A stretch of DNA of 44,073 nt from Osedax symbiont Rs1 (GTDB taxonomy: Bacteria; Pseudomonadota; Gammaproteobacteria; Pseudomonadales; Balneatricaceae). Of the stretch, positions 17,109-25,507 are shown one piece after another (the first letter of the stretch is position 1; the number at the start of each line of letters is the position of its first letter). The stretch lies in NCBI GenBank assembly GCA_000416275.1, contig ASZJ01000080.1:1-44073 (forward strand), in the 5' to 3' direction. The position numbers and the translations under genes were made by a program. The notes under the pieces are model-generated. The model did not search any database, had not been told where the DNA came from, and saw only the letters and a program-made list of their open reading frames with translations.

Positions 17109-17765
17109 TTACTCTTTAAAGCTAATAATCGGCCAGCCGTTTTGCGCTGCAACTTTACTTAAATACGGGTCGGCATCGACTGCAATAGGATGATCGACAA
17201 TTTCAAGTAATGGTAAGTCATTGCGTGAATCGCTGTAAAAATAGCTGCCTTTTAGTTGGTGTGAATTGTTTGCGAGCCATTGCTGTAGACGGGTAATTTT
17301 TCCCGCTTGAAAACAGGGGGTTCCCAGATAGTTGCCAGTGTATTCACCGTCAATAATTTCTGGAGCAGTCGCTATAATATCATCAACTTCTAGAAAAGAG
17401 GCGATCGGAGCTGTGACAAATAGATTGGTGGCAGTGATGATGAGGATGAAGTCTCCCTGATCGCGGTGCATCGATAATTTTTGTAGCGCTTTGGGCTGCA
17501 TCATCGGCTCAATTTTCTCGATCATAAATTCGCTGTGCCACTGCATCAGCTGCTCTCTTTTAAAGTCTTTTAATGGCTGTAACGCAAATTTTAAAAATTC
17601 ATCTATATCCATGCTACCAGTAACGTACTGTTGGTAAAAATGATCGTTTGCCTGCCGGTATAAATCGACATCGACTATGCCTTTCTCGCAGAGAAACTCA
17701 CCCCAGGCATGGTCGCTATCGCCATTGATTAATGTATTGTCTAAGTCAAAAATAGCCAGCGCCAT
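17109..17765 (-). CDS. HAD-superfamily subfamily IB phosphatase
   Basis: A 218-residue cytoplasmic phosphatase related to phosphoserine phosphatases. Motif I is IFDLDNTLINGDSD (nucleophile Asp7 and general acid Asp9), motif II is ITATN, and motif IV is SDSRNDLPLLE. Length and layout fit the TIGR01490 HAD-IB group. The substrate is not known; members include enzymes acting on phosphoserine and lysophosphatidate. AAGGA precedes ATG 17765. It diverges from rppH across 423 bases; in Pseudomonas a HAD hydrolase gene also sits next to rppH and ptsP, so the neighbourhood is conserved. Confidence 0.9.
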   Translation of the reverse strand: MALAIFDLDNTLINGDSDHAWGEFLCEKGIVDVDLYRQANDHFYQQYVTGSMDIDEFLKFALQPLKDFKREQLMQWHSEFMIEKIEPMMQPKALQKLSMHRDQGDFILIITATNLFVTAPIASFLEVDDIIATAPEIIDGEYTGNYLGTPCFQAGKITRLQQWLANNSHQLKGSYFYSDSRNDLPLLEIVDHPIAVDADPYLSKVAAQNGWPIISFKE

Positions 17766-18188
17766 GTGTGTATCCTTACCTGTTAGTATTATAAAAGGTT
17801 AAAAAAGGTCGCGAAATTTGCTGTAATCAATCCTGAATCCGCGGTTTTAAAGTGGCTGCAGAGCATGAAAGGTTAGTTTTACGGCACAGTTAAAAAATCG
17901 TAGCGGCAAACTCCTATGCGCCTCCATCAGCTAAATGAAAGCATAAAATTCTTAGGTTCAGTGGCCGTTTTTCAAACCGTATAGGATCAATAGTTTATGC
18001 TAAGCGCCGCATCGAAGTCACTGATCGAGTGATCACATGATGCTATCTTACCTGAAACGCTGTGATCAAGCGTGGAATACCCAAAAAAGTTTAAAAAATA
18101 CCAATGATTTTGGACGGATTTAGGCTTAGCTATTTTCAGCAGCGCTGATGTGTGGAACAATAGCTGAAAGAATTTTAGGGATTATGTG
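17766..18188. other. 423-base divergent gap; holds copy A of a 44-nt repeat and several GATC sites
   Basis: No gene is seen. The left side should hold the HAD gene promoter. AGCATAAA (17939-17946) is complementary to TTTATGCT (17994-18001), giving an 8-bp inverted repeat with a 47-base loop. The right part has clustered GATC sites inside short dyads (for example GTGATCAC). The stretch before rppH is A/T-rich and ends with AGGG at 18177-18180. Confidence 0.4.
17986..18029 (+). repeat. 44-nt imperfect dispersed repeat, copy A (upstream of rppH)
   Basis: Ungapped alignment by eye with 23806-23849 gives 34 identical bases of 44, including the shared blocks GTTTATGCTAA and CACTGAT. It ends 159 bases before the rppH start used here. 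Function unknown: operator, conserved promoter part or small repeat are all possible. Confidence 0.45.
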
Positions 18189-18680
18189 GTGATAGATTCA
18201 GACGGGTTCAGACCAAATGTCGGTATCATTTTGGCAAACTCGCAGGGACAAGTGTTATGGGCGCGGCGAATTGGCCAAACATCTTGGCAGTTCCCCCAGG
18301 GGGGAATCAACCAAGGAGAAACCCCAGAACAAGCGATGTACAGAGAAGTGGAAGAGGAGATAGGTTTAACCGCGAAAGATTTTGAAATCATAGCGGTTAC
18401 CCGAGGCTGGTTGAGGTATAGATTACCCAAGCGCATGATTCGGTATAACTCTCTGCCTGTTTGTATAGGTCAAAAACAAAAATGGTACTTGCTAAAAATA
18501 CTCAGCAGTGACGACACAGTGGATATAAACTCGACCAATATGCCAGAATTTGATGGCTGGCGCTGGGTGAGTTATTGGTATCCTCTGGGTCAAGTCATTG
18601 CATTTAAGCGCGAGGTGTATCGAAAAGCAATGAAGGAATTGTCGCCTAAGTTATCTCGATTGGTCACAGATTCCGGTTAG
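18189..18680 (+). CDS. rppH: RNA pyrophosphohydrolase RppH
   Basis: A 163-residue Nudix hydrolase that removes pyrophosphate from the 5' end of mRNAs and so starts RNase E-dependent decay. The Nudix box is complete ([20 protein letters not shown] followed by IG), and the family-specific [18 protein letters not shown] and [10 protein letters not shown] are present. The C-terminal tail is short, as in Pseudomonas. GTG 18189 gives the canonical start [13 protein letters not shown] with AGGG 8 bases upstream; GTG 18186 would add one residue and is equally possible on spacing. ptsP follows after 30 bases, so the two are probably co-transcribed, as in other gammaproteobacteria. Confidence 0.96.
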   Translation: MIDSDGFRPNVGIILANSQGQVLWARRIGQTSWQFPQGGINQGETPEQAMYREVEEEIGLTAKDFEIIAVTRGWLRYRLPKRMIRYNSLPVCIGQKQKWYLLKILSSDDTVDINSTNMPEFDGWRWVSYWYPLGQVIAFKREVYRKAMKELSPKLSRLVTDSG

Positions 18681-18710
18681 AGTATAGAAATTATCGAAAA
18701 AGGAGGTTGA

Positions 18711-20999
18711 ATGCTTAAGTTGTTGCGCAAAATAGTGACTGAAGTTAGGGCTGAATCTGATTTAGAGGCAGTGTTAAAGCTGATTGTGCGCAGAATTCAA
18801 GAGGGTATGGAAACCCAAGTTTGCTCTATATATCTTAAAGACCAAACCAATCAGCGGTTGGTTTTAAGGGCCTCTGAAGGATTGCACCAAAAATCTATTG
18901 GCAGCAGTTTGTCAGAGTGTGAAGGGGTGGTTGGTTTAGTGGCCAATCGTGCCGAACCTGTCAATACTGATGATATAGAACACCACCCATCATACTGTTT
19001 TATCCCGGGCACTGGCGAAGAGCGCTATCACTCTTTTTTAGGGGTGCCTATTATCTACCAAAGGGATGTTTTAGGGGTGCTAGTTATTCAACAGCACGAT
19101 GGGCGGCGCTATAAAGAAATTGAAGAGTCATTTCTCATTACCGTTTCCGCGCAGCTCGCCGGTATTATCATCCAGGCAGAAGCTAGCGCTGCGGTATCAA
19201 AAACACAGCTTGAGAAAAAACCACAATTGGATCGCTGTTTCATTGGTGTATCCGGCTCTCCCGGTATCGCCATTGGCAATGTAGTTGTAGTCTCGCAATC
19301 GGCAGAAATGGATGCTGTTGCCGAGCGAGAAATAACTGATACAGCAGCTGAAGTTAAGCTGTTTGAAACGGCCCTTGAACACGTGCGCAGTGATGTGCGA
19401 GCTGCGAGTGCGCGCCTTGCAGAAAAATTAGGAGAACAAGAGCAAGCTCTGTTTGATGTGTATTTACGGATGCTGGAAGATAACTCTCTGGCGGGCGAAA
19501 TAGTCAAGCGTATCCAGGCGGGTAGTTGTGCTCAATGGGCGCTCAGTTCTGTGATTCTTGAACACACTCGTCAATTTGACCGAATGGATGACCCTTACCT
19601 GAAGGAGAGAGCATCAGATATTCGAGATTTAGGGCGTCGAATTTTGACCTATTTGCAAGAGGATGAAGGTCCTCAGTCCATAGAATTTGCAGAGGGTAGT
19701 ATTTTGGTGGCGGAAGAACTCTCTCCTGCGATGCTCGGTGAAATAGCCACCGAGCAGCTGTCGGGATTGGTGTCTGTCAAAGGCTCCGGAAATTCGCATG
19801 CGGCAATTTTAGCGCGCTCGATGGGAATCCCCACGGTGATGGGAGCCATTGATTTACCGTATAAAAAACTGAATGGGCGAATGGTAGTACTGGACGGACA
19901 CTCAGGTAGGCTATATTTAAACCCCTCTCAAGAGCTGTTAGATATTTACCGGGCGCAATTAAAAGCCGAGCTTGAGCAAGAAGCTGAACTCGATTGTTTG
20001 AAATTATTAGCTGCTCAAACGCTGGACGGCGTCACTATACCTCTATGGGTGAATACAGGGCTGATTGCGGATGTGCAGCGCTCTTTAGATAAAGGTGCGG
20101 AGGGGATAGGTCTGTATCGTACTGAAATTCCATTTATGATTCGCAATGTCTTTCCCTCTGAGCAAGAGCAAACACAAATATATACCAAGCAGCTAGAGGC
20201 CTTTGCCCCCAAGCCGGTGACGATGCGTACCTTAGATATTGGTGGAGACAAATCTTTAAGCTATTTCCCTATCGAAGAAGAAAACCCATTTTTAGGTTGG
20301 CGCGGCATTCGAGTGACTTTGGATCACCCGGAAATATTTTTAGTGCAAATTCGAGCGATGCTCAAGGCAAACGTGAATTTTGGCAATTTGCGGATTATGT
20401 TACCGATGGTCACTAGCATCAACGAGGTGACAGAATCAGTGGCTTTAATTGATCGAGCTGTAATGGAGTTGTGTGAAGAGGGTATTGCAGTCATTCGTCC
20501 GCCGATCGGGGTGATGATTGAAGTGCCCGCCGCTTTGTACTTAACTCGAGTGTTTGCTCGGCAGGTAGATTTTATTTCGGTGGGCTCTAATGACCTCACT
20601 CAATATTTGCTAGCGGTCGATCGCAACAATCCTCGAGTGGCCTCGCTTTATAGTAATTATCACCCCGCAGTGCTGCAGGCTTTAAAATACATCGTAAAAG
20701 AAGCACACAAAGAGCAAGTTAAAGTCTCTATTTGTGGTGAGATTGCCGCAGATCCAGCGGGGGCTCTGCTTTTGATGGCAATGGGCTACGATTATTTATC
20801 GATGAATGCTAATAATTTACCAAAAATTAAAGCCTCGATTAGAAGCAGTGATTTTTCACAAGTGAGTGAAATGCTGCGGCGGGTATTGCGACTCAGCGAT
20901 TCCGGACAGATTAAAAAAGAAATAGATCGATCACTGGCTGCTATGGGTCTAGCAAAATTAATTAATAGCAATACTGCTGCCAATGACTGTCGAGGTTAA
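18711..20999 (+). CDS. ptsP: Phosphoenolpyruvate-protein phosphotransferase, EI-Ntr
   Basis: A 762-residue enzyme I of the nitrogen-related PTS. The first 160 residues form a GAF domain (EGVVGLVANRAEPVNTDD, YHSFLGVPIIY), which in EI-Ntr senses glutamine and oxoglutarate. The phosphohistidine domain carries His363 in GSGNSHAAILAR, and the PEP-binding TIM barrel has TLDIGGDKSLSYF, NPFLGWRGIR and the conserved Cys in VSICGEIAADP. It transfers phosphate from PEP to NPr (PtsO) and on to PtsN; neither partner gene is in the window. Length is normal. AGGAGG lies a few bases before the ATG. It follows rppH closely. A 570-base gap separates it from lgt. Confidence 0.97.
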   Translation: MLKLLRKIVTEVRAESDLEAVLKLIVRRIQEGMETQVCSIYLKDQTNQRLVLRASEGLHQKSIGSSLSECEGVVGLVANRAEPVNTDDIEHHPSYCFIPGTGEERYHSFLGVPIIYQRDVLGVLVIQQHDGRRYKEIEESFLITVSAQLAGIIIQAEASAAVSKTQLEKKPQLDRCFIGVSGSPGIAIGNVVVVSQSAEMDAVAEREITDTAAEVKLFETALEHVRSDVRAASARLAEKLGEQEQALFDVYLRMLEDNSLAGEIVKRIQAGSCAQWALSSVILEHTRQFDRMDDPYLKERASDIRDLGRRILTYLQEDEGPQSIEFAEGSILVAEELSPAMLGEIATEQLSGLVSVKGSGNSHAAILARSMGIPTVMGAIDLPYKKLNGRMVVLDGHSGRLYLNPSQELLDIYRAQLKAELEQEAELDCLKLLAAQTLDGVTIPLWVNTGLIADVQRSLDKGAEGIGLYRTEIPFMIRNVFPSEQEQTQIYTKQLEAFAPKPVTMRTLDIGGDKSLSYFPIEEENPFLGWRGIRVTLDHPEIFLVQIRAMLKANVNFGNLRIMLPMVTSINEVTESVALIDRAVMELCEEGIAVIRPPIGVMIEVPAALYLTRVFARQVDFISVGSNDLTQYLLAVDRNNPRVASLYSNYHPAVLQALKYIVKEAHKEQVKVSICGEIAADPAGALLLMAMGYDYLSMNANNLPKIKASIRSSDFSQVSEMLRRVLRLSDSGQIKKEIDRSLAAMGLAKLINSNTAANDCRG

Positions 21000-21569
21000 T
21001 ATAGTACTAGGTTCGCCGGTGATTGTTGAGCAGTGGTAACTAATTTCATGGATCAAACTTGTTCCCTCTCGAGGTTGTATAACCATCCTGAATCGGTGGC
21101 CTCAGAGAGAATGAAGAGCATAGCATATTGGTTTTACGGTTCAATTCAATGATCTTGTCGGCAGGTTCATATACGTCCTGTATTGGCTGAATAAATCCGT
21201 CCATGCATTAATTTCTTGTATTCATTGGCTATTCCATCCGGTGCTTCACTGGCTATAGCGATAGGTGCTGAGTTTTCGTTTCGCAATTGATGTTGCTGCT
21301 GGATATTAGGTTTTGGCAAAATGAGTAAAAACTCATCTGCTTGGCTGGCATAATCAATCAGAATTGATGGTGTTGTCGCTAGCAAAAAGTGATCAAACAG
21401 CTAGTGCCAGTCGATTAAAAATATTGAACTTTAGCGGGTTTTTGAAAGTATAATAAAGTGCGCTAATCCGCCAATATAATAGCTGCCATACTCTTGTCAT
21501 GCTGTAAGATGGAGCTGCAAATAATCACTGCTTGGATTTAATTAACTTACGACGTAAGGACTGTTTTTT
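21000..21569. other. 570-base gap with lgt promoter candidate; possible decayed gene on the minus strand
   Basis: No credible gene. A minus-strand frame (21167-21385, start TTG, no ribosome binding site) has no known family and could be a relic; in Pseudomonas this interval holds extra genes between ptsP and lgt. Before lgt, TTGAAC (21424-21429) and TATAAT (21449-21454) form a promoter candidate with a long 19-base spacer. AAGGA before the lgt ATG is its ribosome binding site. Confidence 0.4.
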
Positions 21570-22370
21570 ATGTGGGTGCACAATATTGACCCGGTGGCTT
21601 TGGATCTGGGGTTTATTCAAATTCACTGGTATGGATTAATGTATCTAATCGGCTTTGCCGCCGCATTGCTATTAGGTAATTATCGAGCCGATCAAGAAAA
21701 TTCTGGTTGGAGCAGAGAGCAAGTCTCTGATTTTATTTTTTGGGGAGCGGTCGGGGTCGTGCTCGGTGGTCGCTTCGGCTATGTCTTATTCTATAATTTC
21801 GATCGCTTCTTAGAATCTCCGCTCTGGCTGTTTAAAGTGTGGGAGGGGGGGATGTCTTTTCACGGCGGTCTGCTGGGTGTGATTGTCGCGCTTTGGCTGT
21901 TCGGTTTAAAGCATCATAAATCGCTATCGAAAATGGCTGATTTTGTAGTGCCGCTCGTGGCTATTGGTCTCGGCGCCGGACGCATCGGTAATTTTATCGG
22001 CGGAGAGCTTTGGGGTAGGGCGACCGACGTCTCCTGGGCGGTGGTTTTTCCTAAAATAGATGCTCTGGCTAGGCATCCCTCGCAGTTGTATGAAGCCTTT
22101 TTAGAAGGTGTGGTGATGTTTGCGATTATCTGGATCTACTCCAGTAAGCCGCGGCCAGCCTTTGCAGTGTCAGGATTGTTTTTGATCTTGTACGGTGTTT
22201 TTAGAAGTATAGTGGAGATCTACCGAGAGCCGGATGCGCATATAGGTTTCGTTGCCTTCGGCTGGTTGACTAAAGGACAACTGCTGTCTTTGCCGATGAT
22301 CATCATCGGATGTGCGTTAATGTTGTACGCCTATCAAAGTCAGTCCGCTAAACAGCGAGCAGGAGTTTAA
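21570..22370 (+). CDS. lgt: Prolipoprotein diacylglyceryl transferase
   Basis: A 266-residue integral inner-membrane enzyme that transfers diacylglycerol from phosphatidylglycerol to the lipobox cysteine of prolipoproteins, the first step of lipoprotein maturation. Signature parts are present: [12 protein letters not shown] near the N-terminus, [14 protein letters not shown], the essential His region [10 protein letters not shown], and the Lgt motif [16 protein letters not shown]. Seven hydrophobic segments can be picked out. Length matches the family. It is followed after one base by thyA, a pairing conserved in E. coli and Pseudomonas, so translation is probably coupled. Confidence 0.97.
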   Translation: MWVHNIDPVALDLGFIQIHWYGLMYLIGFAAALLLGNYRADQENSGWSREQVSDFIFWGAVGVVLGGRFGYVLFYNFDRFLESPLWLFKVWEGGMSFHGGLLGVIVALWLFGLKHHKSLSKMADFVVPLVAIGLGAGRIGNFIGGELWGRATDVSWAVVFPKIDALARHPSQLYEAFLEGVVMFAIIWIYSSKPRPAFAVSGLFLILYGVFRSIVEIYREPDAHIGFVAFGWLTKGQLLSLPMIIIGCALMLYAYQSQSAKQRAGV

Positions 22371-22371
22371 A

Positions 22372-23223
22372 GTGCAACAGTATTTAGATTTATGTCGGCG
22401 GATTGTTGACGAGGGCGTGTGGGTCGAAAACTCGAGAACTGGCAAGCGCTGTTTGACCGTGATTAACGCCGATCTTGAGTACAATGTGGCCGCCAATCAA
22501 TTTCCCTTGGTGACTACTCGAAAAAGCTATTGGAAAGCAGCTATCGCCGAATTGCTGGGTTACTTGCGAGGATACGATAATGCGGCGCAGTTTCGGGCGC
22601 TCGGCTGCAATACCTGGAATGCCAACGCCAATCAAAATGCTGTTTGGCTGGCAAGTCCTTATCGTCGGGGTGAAGATGATATGGGGCGTGTTTACGGGGT
22701 ACAGGGCCGATCATGGCTGACGCCAGATGGCGGTGAGATTGATCAACTGCGTAAAATTGTCGATAACTTGGCAAAAGGTGTCGATGACCGCGGAGAAATA
22801 CTCTCTTTTTACAACCCGGGAGAGTTTCATTTGGGTTGTCTGCGTCCCTGTATGCACACCCACACATTTTCTCTGTTGGGAGATAGTCTATATTTGAGCT
22901 CTTCGCAGCGCTCATGCGACGTGCCGCTCGGTCAAAATTTCAATCAAATTCAGGTATTTACCTTGCTGGCTTTGATCGCCCAAATAACCGGCCACAAGGC
23001 GGGTAAGGCCTACCACAAAATAGTCAATGCCCATATTTACGAAGATCAATTAGAGTTGATGCAAAATGTGCAATTGCAGCGTGAGCCGTTTGCCGCGCCA
23101 AAGCTAGCCATCAATCCAGATATTAAAAGCTTAGAAGATCTTGAAACTTGGGTGACGCTGGCGGATTTTGAAGTGACAGGGTATCAACATCACGATCCGA
23201 TTGCCTATCCCTTCTCGGTGTAA
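22372..23223 (+). CDS. thyA: Thymidylate synthase
   Basis: A 283-residue enzyme that methylates dUMP to dTMP using methylene-tetrahydrofolate. The nucleophile is Cys160 in CLRPCMHTH and the phosphate-binding [18 protein letters not shown] and [11 protein letters not shown] motifs are intact. It is of the longer 283-residue form found in Vibrio and relatives rather than the 264-residue E. coli form. The start is GTG, one base after the lgt stop, so it relies on coupling or on the GAGCAGGAG just upstream inside lgt. folA, which recycles its dihydrofolate product, lies 780 bases downstream on the same strand. Confidence 0.97.
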   Translation: MQQYLDLCRRIVDEGVWVENSRTGKRCLTVINADLEYNVAANQFPLVTTRKSYWKAAIAELLGYLRGYDNAAQFRALGCNTWNANANQNAVWLASPYRRGEDDMGRVYGVQGRSWLTPDGGEIDQLRKIVDNLAKGVDDRGEILSFYNPGEFHLGCLRPCMHTHTFSLLGDSLYLSSSQRSCDVPLGQNFNQIQVFTLLALIAQITGHKAGKAYHKIVNAHIYEDQLELMQNVQLQREPFAAPKLAINPDIKSLEDLETWVTLADFEVTGYQHHDPIAYPFSV

Positions 23224-23260
23224 TCATGGTTCCGTTAATGCTTGTTTTAGTTGTCGGTAA

Positions 23261-23322
23261 GTTAGGGAGTCTATGAATAAATCCACAGGGAAAAAGTGGG
23301 GCTTATTCGTAGGCTCCTTAGC
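23261..23322 (+). ncRNA. Long structured RNA element in the thyA 3' region
   Basis: Positions 23261-23280 pair with 23303-23322 over 20 consecutive base pairs; every imperfect pair (four) is a G-U wobble when read as plus-strand RNA. An inner stem 23282-23286 with 23296-23300 and a 9-base A/G-rich loop cap it. On minus-strand RNA the same four would be A-C mismatches, so the fold is strand-specific. No T run follows, so it is not a standard terminator. It begins 38 bases after the thyA stop. It could be a 3'-UTR stabiliser, an RNase III target or a small RNA. Confidence 0.5.
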
Positions 23323-23394
23323 GAGATGATTTTGAAAATAAGGTAACATGCGGTGCTGATGTCTGGGGTTGGTCCATTCGGATCAGCCTACAGG

Positions 23395-23562
23395 TTACAG
23401 AGCTGTGTTTTCTATGCTGTTTTTGCGACGCATATCTTGCAGTACTATTTCAAGTGCTAAAATAGAAGTGCTCGGGGCTATCTCGGCTTCTTCAAGTAAT
23501 TGAATTAAATCAACGGCTAATCTAATGTGGCTAGGCGCTTTTTCTAAGGTCGGTCGGTTCAT
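23395..23562 (-). CDS. DUF2496 (YbaM-like) small protein
   Basis: A 55-residue gene. Its product contains APSHIRLAVDLIQLLEEAEI and STSILALEIVLQDMRRK, which closely follow E. coli YbaM (APDDVKLAVDLIVLLEE, then ASTVLRALDIVKRDY) and define DUF2496. The function of the family is unknown to me. ATG 23562 has a weak GAGA site upstream. In E. coli ybaM follows priC; no priC is seen here, and the gene sits alone on the minus strand between thyA and folA. A 64-codon frame overlapping its start lacks a ribosome binding site and family match and is not called. Confidence 0.85.
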   Translation of the reverse strand: MNRPTLEKAPSHIRLAVDLIQLLEEAEIAPSTSILALEIVLQDMRRKNSIENTAL

Positions 23563-24005
23563 TTTGTTTCTCTGCTATCCAATGTGCTATAAATTTTCTG
23601 ATTGTTGCCACTGTAATATATATTACTTTGCCGTTTGGGTTAGTCGTTTTTTCGAAAAATAGTCGAATGGTGAGTGTTTGCTTTTTAAGTAATTGATCGT
23701 AGCGTAGATCGATTTTTAGTATCATGCTGCATGAATATTAAGACGAGTTATTAGGCTGAGGAAAGCAGCGGCGTTCGCTGCTCTGAATCTGTAGCATCGG
23801 AGTGTATCAATCGTTTATGCTAAAAGCTGCATGGCAAACACTGATTCAGGCTTATGTTGAGCGATTCTCAGTCGAAATTATGCATCTAGTCGTGCTTTAT
23901 TGGTTAAGGTGTCGCGAAAATTTGTTTGTCGTATGTTAGGCAGTTCCCAGTCAGGCTTATAAAATGAATGTGGTTATTTCTAAGTAGTAAAGGTGAAGTA
24001 AAATT
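23563..24005. other. 443-base gap upstream of folA with hairpin and copy B of the 44-nt repeat
   Basis: AGCAGCG (23764-23770) and CGCTGCT (23776-23782) form a perfect 7-bp stem with a 5-base loop. TAGCAT (23792-23797) pairs with ATGCTA (23817-23822) across the start of the repeat. AAGGTGA at about 23991-23997 is the folA ribosome binding site. I see no clear sigma-70 promoter. Confidence 0.4.
23806..23849 (+). repeat. 44-nt imperfect dispersed repeat, copy B (upstream of folA)
   Basis: Matches copy A at 17986-18029 at 34 of 44 positions without gaps. It ends 156 bases before the folA ATG, nearly the same distance as copy A from rppH. No third copy was found by eye. Confidence 0.45.
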
Positions 24006-24512
24006 ATGAAATTGGCTATTATTGTCGCTCAATCAACCAATAGGGTAATAGGAATTAATAATACCCTTCCTTGGAAATTACCCAAAGATTTGCAGTATTT
24101 TAAACAGGTAACTACGGGTAAGCCAATTATTATGGGCCGAAAAACCTATCAATCTATCGGTAGGCCGCTGCCCAATCGCAGTAATATTGTGATCACTAGA
24201 GATGCGTCTTACAGCCCAGCTGGAGTGCAGGTGGTTAATAGTCTAGATGCTGCGATTGAGTTCGCAAAAGCGGTTTGTGATAAAGATGGTGGCAGTGAGG
24301 TGATGGTGATAGGTGGCGCGCAAATTTATCAGCAGGCTTTGCCTATGGCGGATACGTTATATATAACTGAGGTCAACGCTGTGATTGAAGGTGATGCTTT
24401 TTTTCCCGATATTGATTACCGCTTGTATGCGGAGCAAAGTCGTCAGGATTGTGTCGCTGATCAGACTAATCCGTATTCTTATAGTTTTGTTACTTATAAG
24501 AAGGTTGTCTGA
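24006..24512 (+). CDS. folA: Dihydrofolate reductase
   Basis: A 168-residue DHFR that regenerates tetrahydrofolate with NADPH after thymidylate synthesis. Visible landmarks are IGINNTLPWKLPKDLQYFK (substrate and Met20-loop region with the catalytic acidic residue in LPKD), GKPIIMGRKTYQSIGRPLP, and VMVIGGAQIYQQALP. Length fits chromosomal FolA. AAGGTGA precedes the ATG. Its TGA stop shares the A with the birA ATG, so birA is very likely translated by coupling. The neighbour thyA supports the folate role; birA as partner is unusual. Confidence 0.97.
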   Translation: MKLAIIVAQSTNRVIGINNTLPWKLPKDLQYFKQVTTGKPIIMGRKTYQSIGRPLPNRSNIVITRDASYSPAGVQVVNSLDAAIEFAKAVCDKDGGSEVMVIGGAQIYQQALPMADTLYITEVNAVIEGDAFFPDIDYRLYAEQSRQDCVADQTNPYSYSFVTYKKVV

Positions 24513-25507
24513 TGGTGGATCTCGCACTGCTTAAAATTCTTGCCGACGGGAAGTTTCATTCGGGAACTTCTCTGGGTGTCGCTTTGGGTTTAAGTCGTAG
24601 TGCTGTTTGGAAGCAGATGCAAGCGCTGCAGGAATACGGTGTTGAGGTTTATAGCGTCAGAGGTCGTGGCTATAGGTTGCCTGAGGGTTTGGACTTGTTA
24701 AGCGTGGATAAGATCAAAGCGCTGCTGGGAGATCAGGTAGAGAAAAATCTTAAGCACATTGAGTTAAAAACATTTACCGACTCGACAAATTTGATGGCGC
24801 TGAGGAATATTCAAGAACACAATCACGGTGCTTTGTATTTGGCTGAATATCAAAGTGCTGGTCGCGGACGTCGTGGCAGGACATGGCTGGGGCCGGTAGC
24901 GACCAATTTATACTTCTCTTTAATGTGGAGTTTTTCCGGAGGGGTTGCCGCGATCGAAGGTCTGAGTCTAATGGTGGGTTTGGCTATCGTACAAGGATTG
25001 TCCAAAGTGGGTATTCAGGGCGTGACATTGAAGTGGCCAAATGACTTGCTTTATAAAGAGCAGAAATTGGCGGGTATTCTAATAGAAATGCAAGGGGATG
25101 CGTCTGGGGATGTCTCGGTGGTGATAGGTGTGGGTTTGAATGTGAAGATGAATGCTGCTTCAGTCCAGGCCCGAGAAATTGATCAGCCCTGGGTGGACTT
25201 GCAGAGTATTATTGATCGCTCTATCGATAGAAATAAGTTGCTGGCGAGTATAGTGGGCCAATTGTTGACTAATTTGGACGAGTTTAGTAAACGGGGTTTC
25301 GCGGCCTTTATCGACGCTTGGCATAAATATCATGCATTTCAAAATAGCTATGTAAAGCTACAGACAAATAACTCAGAAATTGAGGGTATTTGCAGAGGTG
25401 TCAATCAGCAAGGTGCGCTGCTATTGGAGCGCTATGGCAAGATTGAGGCTTTTCACGGCGGCGAAATTAGCGTCCGTAAACTAGTGGCGCCAGATGATTC
25501 TGTTTAA
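24512..25507 (+). CDS. birA: Biotin-protein ligase / biotin operon repressor
   Basis: A 331-residue bifunctional BirA. An N-terminal winged helix-turn-helix (about 1-60, with GVALGLSRSAVWKQMQAL) precedes the ligase domain with the biotin-AMP loop GRGRRGRTWLGP, the KWPNDLLYKEQKLAGILIE motif and VVIGVGLNVKM, then a C-terminal SH3-like domain. It makes biotinyl-AMP, biotinylates AccB, and represses the bio genes when biotin is in excess. It overlaps folA by one base and coaX by 14 bases. birA-coaX is a conserved gammaproteobacterial order; folA-birA is not familiar to me. Confidence 0.97.
   Translation: MVDLALLKILADGKFHSGTSLGVALGLSRSAVWKQMQALQEYGVEVYSVRGRGYRLPEGLDLLSVDKIKALLGDQVEKNLKHIELKTFTDSTNLMALRNIQEHNHGALYLAEYQSAGRGRRGRTWLGPVATNLYFSLMWSFSGGVAAIEGLSLMVGLAIVQGLSKVGIQGVTLKWPNDLLYKEQKLAGILIEMQGDASGDVSVVIGVGLNVKMNAASVQAREIDQPWVDLQSIIDRSIDRNKLLASIVGQLLTNLDEFSKRGFAAFIDAWHKYHAFQNSYVKLQTNNSEIEGICRGVNQQGALLLERYGKIEAFHGGEISVRKLVAPDDSV

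Noticed and set aside
21167..21385. 72-codon minus-strand frame between ptsP and lgt
   Set aside because: TTG start with no ribosome binding site and no family; kept only as a possible relic.
23531..23725. 64-codon minus-strand frame upstream of the DUF2496 gene
   Set aside because: It overlaps the start of a gene with clear family support by 32 bases and has no ribosome binding site or family match.
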